Shown: piece by piece, positions 8,342 through 16,163 of the stretch
Position numbering within the stretch: the stretch's first letter is position 1
How the letters are laid out: every line of letters begins with the position of its first letter
From: Litorilinea aerophila
GTDB lineage: Bacteria > Chloroflexota > Anaerolineae > Caldilineales > Caldilineaceae
Length of the DNA: 51,479 nt
NCBI GenBank assembly: GCA_945897075.1
Contig: CAMDEX010000011.1
Span: 1-51,479, forward strand
Direction: 5' to 3'
Position numbers and translations under genes: made by a program
Notes under the pieces: model-generated
Told to the model about the DNA's origin: nothing
The model's database searches: none
Seen by the model: the letters and a program-made list of their open reading frames with translations, nothing else

Positions 8342-9501
8342 CGATCCAAGCCCCTTCCATTCAACAAACATTTCAGATCGGTCCCTTCAAAAAGGGCGAT
8401 GTGAGCGCCGGGTTGTTGGGCTTCCTTACAATGATTGGTCTGGCCGCCGGCGTCGGACGGCTTCTGCTCGGCATGGGTGCCACCACAGCGCTGACGGATG
8501 ACTATCCGTGGGGCATCTGGATCGGCTTCGATTTCGCCCTGATCGCCTTTTCGGGTGTCGGTTTCACAATGGCCGCGGTGGTGCATGTGCTGCATCTGCA
8601 CAAGTTCCAGCCGGTGTTGCGGCCCGCCATTCTGGCCGGGCTGTTCGGTTACGTGGCCGTGCTGATGCTGCTCCTACTCGATTTGGGCCGCCCTGACCGC
8701 TTCTACAACTTCCTGCTCTTCTACAATATGCACTCGCCACTTTTTGAGATCTGCTGGTGCGTGCTGCTCTACACGACAGTACTGGTGATCGAAGTCAGCC
8801 CCGATCTGCTCGCCTTTCTGCCCTGGAAGCGGCCCTTGCGTCTGGTCTACCGTCTGATGCTGCCGGTGACGATCATCGGTATCACACTCTCCACCCTGCA
8901 CCAGTCAACGCTGGGGACGCTCTATCTGAATATGCCCCACCGGCTGCATCCCCTCTGGTATACGCCGATCCTGCCCGTACTCTTCTACACCTCCTCGATT
9001 TTGGCGGGGTTGAGCCTGGGCATCGTCGCCTACAAGATCGCTGTGCGCGTGGGCGGCAAGCAGGAAGACCCGGCCATCGCCACGGGACTGGGCAAGGGTG
9101 TGGTCGCCGTCGGATTGATCTATCTGCTCCTCCGTATCGGCGAAGTGGTCTACGCCGGCGAGTTACCGCTGCTACTGGCGATGACCCCGCTCAGTCTGCG
9201 CTGGATCGGCGAGATTCTCTTCTGCGCTGTGCTGCCTATCGTTCTGTGGAGTGTAGCGTCCCTGCGTCGTCAGCCGTGGGTACACTGGGTTGCGCCGCTG
9301 CTGGTACTCCTCGGCGTGGGGATGAGCCGATTCGACGCTACCCTGGCCGCACAGTTTTCCCCCGAAGGTGCGGTCTACGTACCCAGCCTGCTGGAATGGT
9401 TCTCCACCTTCGGCATCATCGCCGCCGCCATGCTGCTCTGGTATCTGGCCGTGCGCTTTGTGATGGGTTTCGCTGTGAAGATGGGGTATGAACATCATTG
9501 A
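8338..9501 (+). CDS. HybB/NrfD-like quinone-interacting integral membrane subunit
   Basis: 387 residues with about ten hydrophobic spans. The stretch ALTDDYPWGIWIGFDF near the N terminus is typical of HybB, the membrane subunit of hydrogenase-2, within the NrfD/PsrC superfamily. It exchanges electrons between membrane quinone and the Fe-S partner encoded just upstream. The start overlaps the previous stop by four bases. With the heptaheme cytochrome it makes a quinone:cytochrome c oxidoreductase-like set, comparable in logic to Qrc or alternative complex III but without a large catalytic subunit. A strong two-way terminator follows at 9547-9594. Confidence 0.9.
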   Translation: MTIQAPSIQQTFQIGPFKKGDVSAGLLGFLTMIGLAAGVGRLLLGMGATTALTDDYPWGIWIGFDFALIAFSGVGFTMAAVVHVLHLHKFQPVLRPAILAGLFGYVAVLMLLLLDLGRPDRFYNFLLFYNMHSPLFEICWCVLLYTTVLVIEVSPDLLAFLPWKRPLRLVYRLMLPVTIIGITLSTLHQSTLGTLYLNMPHRLHPLWYTPILPVLFYTSSILAGLSLGIVAYKIAVRVGGKQEDPAIATGLGKGVVAVGLIYLLLRIGEVVYAGELPLLLAMTPLSLRWIGEILFCAVLPIVLWSVASLRRQPWVHWVAPLLVLLGVGMSRFDATLAAQFSPEGAVYVPSLLEWFSTFGIIAAAMLLWYLAVRFVMGFAVKMGYEHH

Positions 9502-9546
9502 GGTACAAAAGACGGCGGACGGCGGACAGCGGTTGGATTCTCCCAG

Positions 9547-9594
9547 CAAAAGAAAGGGGGACGAGCACACAAGCACTCGTCCCCCTTTCTTTTG
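9547..9594. terminator. Bidirectional terminator between convergent cytochrome units
   Basis: Perfect 19-bp arms (9547-9565 and 9576-9594; arm CAAAAGAAAGGGGGACGAG) with a 10-base loop. The A-rich 5' and T-rich 3' ends make it usable in both directions, for the + strand HybB-like gene and the - strand octaheme gene. Confidence 0.85.
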
Positions 9595-9609
9595 TCATTC
9601 AACCGCAGG

Positions 9610-9660
9610 CTATTGGGTTCGTTGGTCTGCCGTCTACCGTCTGCGGTCCGCCGTCTGCCG
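9610..9660. repeat. GGTCTGCCGTCT-type low-complexity repeat
   Basis: Units like GGTCTGCCGTCTACCGTCTG abut the stop codon of the octaheme cytochrome. A related short block is at 9511-9531 on the other side of the terminator, in inverted sense. Confidence 0.7.
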
Positions 9661-10461
9661 CTATTTTTCAGAATGACACGCATAACAATTGTCACGCGTG
9701 GCTGTGAAGGAGTGGCCGGTAGCACTGTCACCTTTGACGGGGATTTCGTCGGGACGATCCAGATGACAGGCGATGCAGCCCAGTTCGGCTGCGTGTTGGG
9801 TGTGGACCTCGCCCTGAATTTCCGCCTGATGGCAGAGTGCGCAGAGTGTCTGCTCCACGGCGCTGGTGCGGGTGTGCTGGGTGTGGACTTCGTGGCAGTC
9901 CAGGCAGATCACGCCGACCTGGCCGTGATTGCTGCTTTCCCACTCAGTTTTGGTCGTCGCATGGCAGCTGCCACAGAAATCCGGTGAGGTGGCAATCGCC
10001 ATACTTTCCTGGGGGTGTTGGGGCCGGTAGGGGCCGTGGCAGGCTTCGCAGGTGACACCGGCCAGGACAAATTGGCCGCTGTTTGTGTCATAGCCGGTGG
10101 TGTGACAGGCAAAACATTCGCCCGGCTGCTCAATCGTCTGCATATATGTGCGCACGATTGGGTCAAAAAGCGCGTTGGCGTGGCTGGTGTGGCTCCACGC
10201 CTGGTAGATCTCCTCGTGACATTCCCGGCAGCGCTGGGGACTCCCGTAGCCTGCGCTGGACAGACCGACGGATTCAGGTTCGGGCGCGGCCAAAGAGGGC
10301 GCTGGCGCAGGCCAGAGTAACGTCAGCCCCAGAGAAATGGCGACAAGCGCGGCAGAAAGAGCCAGGCCGAGCCATTGGCTCTGGGCCTGCCACGCTTCGC
10401 GTTGTGTCTGCCGGCTCCCGGCTGATTCCCCCTCAGTGCCTTCCTGCACCGATATTGACAA
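9661..10461 (-). CDS. Membrane-anchored octaheme c-type cytochrome
   Basis: 266 residues. One N-terminal membrane span (about residues 30-50) acts as anchor. Eight CxxCH sites follow: CRECH, CFACH, CEACH, CGSCH, CLDCH, CALCH, CIACH and CYACH. The first part (QRCRECHEEIYQAWSHTSHANA) resembles cytochrome c554-type multiheme proteins. The start is probably a TTG at 10461: AGGAGGT lies five bases before it, and this site and start are inside the end of the upstream small gene. It is likely an extracytoplasmic electron-transfer protein working with, or parallel to, the complex encoded at 6342-9501. Confidence 0.88.
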   Translation of the reverse strand: MSISVQEGTEGESAGSRQTQREAWQAQSQWLGLALSAALVAISLGLTLLWPAPAPSLAAPEPESVGLSSAGYGSPQRCRECHEEIYQAWSHTSHANALFDPIVRTYMQTIEQPGECFACHTTGYDTNSGQFVLAGVTCEACHGPYRPQHPQESMAIATSPDFCGSCHATTKTEWESSNHGQVGVICLDCHEVHTQHTRTSAVEQTLCALCHQAEIQGEVHTQHAAELGCIACHLDRPDEIPVKGDSATGHSFTATRDNCYACHSEK

Positions 10462-10624
10462 CTGCTACCTCCTGCCGATTCCGCCTCTCGGCCTCGGCCT
10501 CGGCCTGCCAGCGTGTATCCAGCCGCCGCAACCCGTAGCAGACGGCGGCAGTGATCAGCAGCGGCACCCCCAGACGCAGTAGGAAAAGGCCCAGAATCAC
10601 CGCTGTTGCATAGAATCCGTCCAT
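10433..10624 (-). CDS. 63-residue membrane protein preceding the octaheme cytochrome
   Basis: 63 residues from ATG 10624 behind GGGGAGAGGG. The span is MDGFYATAVILGLFLLRLGV followed by PLLITAAVCYGL, then a charged tail (RRLDTRWQAEAEAERRNRQE). It shares the R-[FL]-G-V-P-L motif and position with the small gene at 6342-6473, so the two are probably paralogous partners of the two cytochromes. Its last 29 bases overlap the octaheme gene and carry that gene's ribosome site. Function unknown; a small subunit or assembly factor is a reasonable guess. Confidence 0.65.
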   Translation of the reverse strand: MDGFYATAVILGLFLLRLGVPLLITAAVCYGLRRLDTRWQAEAEAERRNRQEVAVVNIGAGRH

Positions 10625-10711
10625 AAGACCCTCTCCCCTATGTGGCAATATCTGCCTTGAGACTACCACTTTTCAGGCAAAGAATCTATTGGGTCTTCAC
10701 CACATCTTGCG

Positions 10712-10730
10712 TATGGGGTATTCGCCCCAC
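10712..10730 (-). promoter_or_regulatory. Palindromic operator TATGGGG-N6-CCCCAC, copy 2
   Basis: TGGGG at 10714-10718, six-base centre, CCCCA at 10725-10729, with GCGTA before it exactly as in the copy at 6181-6208. It lies about 90 bases upstream of the small gene that starts the octaheme unit, and downstream of the response regulator gene. Confidence 0.6.
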
Positions 10731-10737
10731 AAACTTG

Positions 10738-10870
10738 ACGGCAGACCGCAGACGGCAGACGACCGTCATCCGTCGTCTGCCATCCGCGGTCGGTCGTCCC
10801 TATTATTCCGTCTCAGTAGACCGCAACCGTCTGACAATTTCAGCGGTCCGCCGTCTGTGGTCTGCGGTCT
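10738..10870. repeat. GACGGCAGACC / GGTCTGCCGTC repeat block, inverted pair
   Basis: GACGGCAGACCGCAGACGGC-type units (10738-10765) are followed by their inverted counterparts (10775-10870, GGTCTGCGGTCTACTG at the end). The TAG stop of the response regulator (complement of 10869-10871) is made by the GTCTAC motif of the repeat. Confidence 0.75.
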
Positions 10871-11525
10871 ACTGCACCAGAATCAGTCCTTTGGAAATGG
10901 CATACTTCACCAGCTCCACCCGGCTGTGCAGATTGAGCTTCTGCATGATATTCTCTCGATGGCGGTCCACTGTTTTGGGGCTGATCACCAGTAGGTCGGC
11001 AATCTCGCGATTGGTCTTGCCTTCGGCGACGTGGGTGAGTACTTCCCGCTCCCGGGGCGTTAAGACATCACCGGGGGTAGCCTCGGCCCTGGCTTCGTGG
11101 GCAGGCAGCACTTCGTTGAGCAGAAAGCGGGCCAGGGACGCATAGAGAAATACATTGCCCTGGCTTACCACTCGAATGGCCGAGACCAGATCGTCGGGCG
11201 CGGCCCGTTTGGGGATGTAGCCCGCTGCACCCGCGTTGAGCATCTCGAAGAAATACTGCTCGTCCTCGTACATCGTCAGGGCCAGAACAGCCACATCCGG
11301 GTTGGCCTCTTTGATGCGCCGCGTCGCCTCGATGCCGCTCATGCCGGGCATGGCCACATCCATCAGCACCACGTCCGGGTGCAGTTCGGCCACAGCCTGG
11401 ATGGCGGCAGGGCCGCTGCCCACCTCACCCACAATCGTCATATCCGGCTCGGCCAGAAAGAGCATACGCAGCCCAGCCCGCACAATTTCATGATCGTCAA
11501 CCAGCAACAATCGGATTTTGACCAT
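10869..11525 (-). CDS. NarL/LuxR-family two-component response regulator
   Basis: 218 residues from ATG 11525. GGAGG lies six bases before it, so the TTG two codons earlier is not needed. The receiver domain has acidic pocket DD near residues 10-11, phosphoacceptor D56 (VVLMDVAMPG) and the conserved K in GYIPKRAAPDDL. The LuxR helix-turn-helix is LTPREREVL...NREIADLLVISPKTVDRHREN. It overlaps the histidine kinase end by 29 bases, so the pair is one operon. Its binding site is unknown; the shared palindromes before both cytochrome units are good candidates. The stop is inside a repeat. Confidence 0.92.
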   Translation of the reverse strand: MVKIRLLLVDDHEIVRAGLRMLFLAEPDMTIVGEVGSGPAAIQAVAELHPDVVLMDVAMPGMSGIEATRRIKEANPDVAVLALTMYEDEQYFFEMLNAGAAGYIPKRAAPDDLVSAIRVVSQGNVFLYASLARFLLNEVLPAHEARAEATPGDVLTPREREVLTHVAEGKTNREIADLLVISPKTVDRHRENIMQKLNLHSRVELVKYAISKGLILVQ

Positions 11526-13044
11526 TCTCAACCTCCGCCTGCAATGGGATATGTACGCGCACAGTCGTACCTTGACCGGGCGTTGATTCGATTACACAGT
11601 GACCGCGCAGCAGACGGCTGCGCTCCTGGATGCCCAGCAATCCCCAGCCGCTACGCGCCCGTTCGCTGTGGAGCAGAGCCGCCGTGTCGAAGCCCGACCC
11701 GTCGTCGCTGATCGTCACAACGACCGCATCCGGTCGGATTTCCAGACAGACCGTCGCGCCGTGCGCCTGCGCATGGTGGGCTACGTTGGAGAGCGCCTCT
11801 TGTACAATGCGAAAGATGACAGTTTCGGTATCTGCGGGCAGACGCACGGCCTCGCCAATCAGCCGAAATTCACAATTGATGCCCCAGCGGGGCTGAAAGC
11901 TCTGCACATACCAACGCAGGGCCGGGATCAGTCCCAGATCGTCCAATTGGGACGGGCGCAGATCGGCGATGATCCGGCGCAGCTCGCCCAGCGCGCCGGT
12001 ACTGTAGGATTCCAACTCCCGCAACTGGCCTGCGCTGGTCGGGTCCCGCTCTTCCAGCACACGCTGCACACCGCGCAACCCCAACGAGATGGCGGTGAGG
12101 GATTGGCCGGTGGCGTCGTGGAGTTCGCGGGCGATACGTTGACGCTCCACCTCCTGGGCATCCACCAACCGATCCAGCAGATCGGCCAGCAGGAGTTGTT
12201 GATGCTGCAACTCCGCATTCAGCCGTTCTCGCTCTTGACTGATGCTCCGCTCCGCCAGCAGCGCATGCTCCAACCGGCGCTGTCCCTCCACCTCGAAAGC
12301 GTGCAGGGCGCGGGCCATATAGACGGTCAACACTGTCGCCATAGCGGTCCGAAATAATTGGACAGGGATGCCAAACCACTGGAGGAAATTGGTGCTGCTG
12401 AGAATCTGGCTGGAGGTCAGCAGCGTGGGGCGTACAAAAATCTGGCCGACGACGCCGTAGAGAAGCAGAGCCGCGGCGCACCAGACCAGATCCCGACCAA
12501 ATTGGGGCAGATTGTGGGCGCGGAAGGTGCGCTGCTGGGCCATCAACGCCCACGCCCCCAGCGCCGCACCGGGGATACCCAGGCTGTAGCGGGCGAAAAC
12601 ATCGGCCACCGCGATCAGATCTGCGGGCAACGGGGCAAAACGGATGTTGACGATGACGAGACCCAATCCCCAGAGCGCCAGCATTGCGCCGATGGCCAGG
12701 TAGGTCCGCCAGCCCTGGCCGGGTGAAGAAGTCAGCAGGCCGATGCCAAAGGCGAGCAGACCGACAAATGAAGCGACGAGCAGGGCCAGACGCAGGCTCT
12801 CTTCCCCAAGCGATGGGCTATAGCCACCCGTCAGAGCGGCATATTTCTGGTACATCTCGTACCATTCGTGCAGACCGTGCAGGATGCCAAAAGCGGCCAG
12901 AGGACGGATGGCCTGGGCAAAACGAAATTCGGATCGACGGCGGGCGGCGAGAATCAACGCCAACCCCAGAGCAAAGAAGGCCAGACCGTAGAAGAAGAAG
13001 ACGACAATGATATTGCGGACAAAAAAGGCCGAGACGGGATTCAC
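11497..13044 (-). CDS. Membrane sensor histidine kinase (HisKA_3, NarX/DesK type)
   Basis: 515 residues if started at the GTG at 13044, which has GGGAGG ten bases upstream; an ATG 12 codons earlier has no such site. About seven hydrophobic spans form the N-terminal sensor, beginning with a segment that contains H-G-L-H-E-W-Y-E, a His/Glu-rich motif that could bind a metal or heme (speculative). A coiled linker leads to the HisKA_3 phosphoacceptor H309 (RELHDATGQ). The HATPase part has N-box EALSNVAHHA and G-box DDGSGFD. Partner of the response regulator at 10869-11525. The cytochrome genes next to it suggest a redox or electron-acceptor signal. Confidence 0.9.
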   Translation of the reverse strand: MNPVSAFFVRNIIVVFFFYGLAFFALGLALILAARRRSEFRFAQAIRPLAAFGILHGLHEWYEMYQKYAALTGGYSPSLGEESLRLALLVASFVGLLAFGIGLLTSSPGQGWRTYLAIGAMLALWGLGLVIVNIRFAPLPADLIAVADVFARYSLGIPGAALGAWALMAQQRTFRAHNLPQFGRDLVWCAAALLLYGVVGQIFVRPTLLTSSQILSSTNFLQWFGIPVQLFRTAMATVLTVYMARALHAFEVEGQRRLEHALLAERSISQERERLNAELQHQQLLLADLLDRLVDAQEVERQRIARELHDATGQSLTAISLGLRGVQRVLEERDPTSAGQLRELESYSTGALGELRRIIADLRPSQLDDLGLIPALRWYVQSFQPRWGINCEFRLIGEAVRLPADTETVIFRIVQEALSNVAHHAQAHGATVCLEIRPDAVVVTISDDGSGFDTAALLHSERARSGWGLLGIQERSRLLRGHCVIESTPGQGTTVRVHIPLQAEVENGQNPIVAG

Positions 13045-13094
13045 CGGGTGTGATCCTCCCAATTGTTGACGGCCGGGCAATCTCTTAATCTCTC

Positions 13095-13150
13095 AATCTC
13101 TTAATCTCCCAATCTCTGCTCTCGACTTGAGATTGGGAGATTAAGAGATT
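13095..13150. repeat. 22-bp inverted repeat (AATCTCTTAATCTCCC type)
   Basis: Perfect arms 13095-13116 and 13129-13150 with a 12-base loop, preceded by further AATCTCTTAATC-like units from 13081. The MFS gene's TAA stop (complement of 13149-13151) overlaps the end of the right arm. Confidence 0.9.
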
Positions 13151-14597
13151 AAGCGATTACATCACCTGTCCGTCTGCTTTTTTCCTGCACTTCCCGCAGC
13201 CAATCCCATCCCGTCAAGAGCAGGGCAAAAACCATAATTCCCCCGGCCAGCCAGAAGGCATGGCGTGTGCCGATGACCTGGGCCGCGACCGGCGCGCTGG
13301 TGGCGTCCAGAAAACCTGCGCCGGCGTAGACCAGCACCTGGCTCACCCAGAAAGCGCCGATGATGGCGATGCCTGTGCTGCGGCCCACCGTGCGCACCAC
13401 CGAAGTCAGGCTGGATGTCATCCCCAGACGTTCGGGCGGTGTTGCGCCCATAATCACGCTGTTGTTGGGCGATTGGAAGACACCCAGCCCTACACCTAGA
13501 GGGATCATAAGCGCAATGAGTCCCAGCGTAGTTGTCTCTGCGTTCAGCGTACCCAGGGCAAAGCAGCCAATGATCAGTAACAGGATACCGATCAGGGCCA
13601 GGGGGCGTGTACCGAATCTGTCGGCCAGTGTGCCCGCAAAGGGAGCGGTGAGACCGAAAAAGAGGGGCATGGCCGTCAAAATCAGACCCATCTCGCCGGG
13701 TGCATAGAGGAGAACATTTTTTAGAAAGAAGGGCAACAGCAGACCGGCCCCTGTGTAGACGACAAAACTGATGAAGCGCAGCACGACGTTGACGCTGAAG
13801 AGTCGCACAGCAAAGAGACGCAGGTCCACCACCGGGTGGGAGTGACGGCGCTCGACCAACAAAAAAGCTGTGAGGAGAAGAGCCGCCAGAGCCAGCAGGA
13901 GCAGCACCCCTGGCTGGCCGTAGCCGTCTTGCTGGCCGTAGGTGGTAGCCAGGAGCAGGGCAAAGAGCGCCACAAAAAAGAGAGCCGCCCCCGCATAGTC
14001 AAAGGGTTGGCGACCGCCAGGGCGGACATCGGGCAGATAGCGCAGGGCGAGGGGAATCCCCAGCAGGACGATAGGAATGTTGATGAAAAAGAGCCAGCGC
14101 CAGGAGAGCAGGTCCAGGATGTAGCCGCCAAGCAGCGGGCCGATGATGATGCCCAAAGAAACCATCGCGCCGATCACACCCAGCGCTTTGCCCCGTTCGC
14201 TGGGCGGGAAAGCCTCTGTCGCGATCCCCATCATCAGCGCCATAGACATGGCTATCCCAACCGCCTGGATCACCCGAAAGGCTATCAGCCAGCCAATGCT
14301 GGGTGATAGCCCTGCGCACACAGCGCCGATCCCAGCCACCACAAAACCGGCCACAAAGATACGCTTCTTGCCCAGGGTGTCGCCCAGACGCCCCATCACC
14401 AGCATCAGCGCGGATTGGGTGAGGACAGAAGCCAGCACCACCCATTGCACAATCGAGAAGTTGATGCGAAAAGTCTCGACGAGAGTGGGCAGGGCCAGGG
14501 TGATGCTGCTGGAGTCGATGGTTTCCAGGAGCGATCCCACACCCACCGCGGCCATCACATACCACTTGCGGCTGTAATCAATCGGGGGATTGTTCAT
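13149..14597 (-). CDS. MFS drug exporter, DHA2 (EmrB/QacA) family
   Basis: 482 residues with about 14 hydrophobic spans, the DHA2 number. The loop 2-3 motif is GRLGDTLGKKRIF (motif A, G-x-L-x-D-x-x-G-[KR]-[KR]). Motif C-like GAMVSLGIIIGPLLGGYI is in span 5, the antiporter signature of proton-driven exporters. Substrate unknown, probably a toxic organic compound. Start ATG 14597 has the CCCA-ATG context seen at many genes here but no strong ribosome site. It is separated by repeats on both sides and is probably monocistronic. Confidence 0.9.
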   Translation of the reverse strand: MNNPPIDYSRKWYVMAAVGVGSLLETIDSSSITLALPTLVETFRINFSIVQWVVLASVLTQSALMLVMGRLGDTLGKKRIFVAGFVVAGIGAVCAGLSPSIGWLIAFRVIQAVGIAMSMALMMGIATEAFPPSERGKALGVIGAMVSLGIIIGPLLGGYILDLLSWRWLFFINIPIVLLGIPLALRYLPDVRPGGRQPFDYAGAALFFVALFALLLATTYGQQDGYGQPGVLLLLALAALLLTAFLLVERRHSHPVVDLRLFAVRLFSVNVVLRFISFVVYTGAGLLLPFFLKNVLLYAPGEMGLILTAMPLFFGLTAPFAGTLADRFGTRPLALIGILLLIIGCFALGTLNAETTTLGLIALMIPLGVGLGVFQSPNNSVIMGATPPERLGMTSSLTSVVRTVGRSTGIAIIGAFWVSQVLVYAGAGFLDATSAPVAAQVIGTRHAFWLAGGIMVFALLLTGWDWLREVQEKSRRTGDVIA

Positions 14598-14641
14598 TGG
14601 GTTTCACCAGAAAGAAGGAGACGGATGAGAAAGACGAAGAA

Positions 14642-14812
14642 TGGAACGCGGATGACGCGGAAAGGGCTGATAAAAGCGGATCAGAAAAGAACAGAACGCG
14701 GATAATGCGGATTGGACGGATAAGAAAAGAACCGGATGACAGAATTCACGGATTTGAACGCTTTTGCTTTTATCCGCGTACATCAGCCCAATCCGCGTTA
14801 TCCGCGTTCCAG
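14642..14812. repeat. Long imperfect inverted repeat of GCGGAT units
   Basis: Left arm about 14642-14682 and right arm about 14777-14812 both read GGAACGCGGAT-[AG]-ACGCGGA in opposite senses. Further GCGGATAATGCGGAT copies lie between. Related fragments are at 33015-33076 and 38200-38262. It fills the spacer between two - strand genes. Confidence 0.7.
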
Positions 14813-14814
14813 TC

Positions 14815-15978
14815 TTAAATCACATACTGAAAGAGTTCGTCCCGCGGCTGCACGCCCAGACCGGGGCCGCTGGGAAGTGTGAAGTAGCCCGCAGCGCAGG
14901 ACATATCCGTATGCAGAAAGGCCAGGTTGCGGTCGAAGATCGAGTGCTGGTACTCCTGCATAGCCAGATTGCCCAGCGTGGCCGCCACGTGCAAACTGGC
15001 AGCCTGGACAATCCCCACATTGATTGTAGCGTGGGGCATTACCGAACAGTGAAAGGCCTGGGCCAGCTCGCAGATACGCCGCATTCCGATGATGCCCGTG
15101 TGCGCGATCTCCGGCTGGATCACATTCATACAGCGGCGGACAAAGCGGGGCAGATATTCATAGACTGTGCGCAGCTCCTCGCCGATGCCGACGAGGGTTC
15201 TGACCGAAGCCGCCACCTGCGCCTGGCCTTCGATGTCCTCCGGTGCGACGGGGGCTTCGGCCAGGTAGAGGTCGTAGGCGCAGAGTTGGTCAATCAGGCG
15301 GATGGCTTCCAGCGCGGTATAGTGCCAGTGTAGATCGACGAGAATTTTTGGCCCCGGCCCGACAGCGGCGCGAATGGCAGCCATTTCTGCCAGTTCGCCC
15401 GCGTCGGCCACCGCGCCGGCAAACTTCAGCGCGCAGAAGCCCCGCTCCATCCAACTTTTGGCCAGCGCAGCCCGCTCCGCTACCGTCTTGCCGGGCAGCC
15501 CGGAGACGTAGGCCGGGATGCGTTCGTGGCGCTTGCCCCCCAGCAGTTGCCAGACCGGTTGGCCGAGCAGCTTGCCGCGCAAGTCCCACAGGGCCATATC
15601 CAGCCCGGCGATGGCGTCCAGGGCGTAGCCGCCGAAATAGCCGCGCACCCGCTGGCTGTCGTAGAGGTCTTCGTAGATGCGCTCGGCGTCGTGGGGGTTG
15701 CGCCCAATCACAAAAGGGATGAAAATCTCCTCCAGAATCTTCTGGGCCACCTGCGGCGCGACGACGCCAAAACACTCCCCCCAGCCCACCGCACCGTCCG
15801 CCGTCGTCACCTTCACCAGCAGCGTCTGGTCGTGGATGCTGTAGATGGTGCGGTTGCCGGGGCGGATGATATAGCCTTTGGCGTTGGGCCGGTTGCCCTC
15901 CTCCAGCGGCCCCAAATAGGGGGTGTCGCGCGGGATGCGCAGGGGGAAGAGTTCGATGGCTGTGATTGTGTCGGTCAT
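14815..15978 (-). CDS. Enolase-superfamily sugar-acid dehydratase (MR/MLE type)
   Basis: 387 residues from ATG 15978 (MTDTITAIELFPLRIPRDTP); a longer reading frame adds 21 non-family residues from a repeat. N-terminal capping domain, then a (beta/alpha)7-barrel. Metal ligands are D215 (ILVDLHWHY), E241 (YLAEAP) and E267 (GIGEEL). A later H in VMPHATINVG probably acts as acid/base. The VDLHWH and MPHAT features resemble galactonate/galactarate-type dehydratases, but the substrate is uncertain. Other sugar-acid genes nearby (17016-17915, 22349-23536) suggest a sugar-acid catabolic neighbourhood, though these are not one operon. Confidence 0.85.
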   Translation of the reverse strand: MTDTITAIELFPLRIPRDTPYLGPLEEGNRPNAKGYIIRPGNRTIYSIHDQTLLVKVTTADGAVGWGECFGVVAPQVAQKILEEIFIPFVIGRNPHDAERIYEDLYDSQRVRGYFGGYALDAIAGLDMALWDLRGKLLGQPVWQLLGGKRHERIPAYVSGLPGKTVAERAALAKSWMERGFCALKFAGAVADAGELAEMAAIRAAVGPGPKILVDLHWHYTALEAIRLIDQLCAYDLYLAEAPVAPEDIEGQAQVAASVRTLVGIGEELRTVYEYLPRFVRRCMNVIQPEIAHTGIIGMRRICELAQAFHCSVMPHATINVGIVQAASLHVAATLGNLAMQEYQHSIFDRNLAFLHTDMSCAAGYFTLPSGPGLGVQPRDELFQYVI

Positions 15979-15999
15979 TGGATGCCCTTTTGAGGAGTG

Positions 16000-16045
16000 A
16001 AACGTGAAACGTGAGAGAGGCCGGGTGATCTCACGTTTCACGTTT
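16000..16045. repeat. 17-bp inverted repeat, AAACGTGAAACGTGAGA type
   Basis: Perfect arms 16000-16016 and 16029-16045 with a 12-base loop, between two divergent genes. The same family occurs at 23569-23615 where it ends in a T-run and serves as a terminator. Confidence 0.9.
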
Positions 16046-16163
16046 CGGATTGGTTGACGGCTTCTCAGGATCGGGCTACACTACTGCCAGCAGCCCGGCA
16101 ATCCATTGCCGTTTGAAAGCGCAAGTCCGCTTCAGCGGACTGTACAAAGAAGGAGAGTATCCA

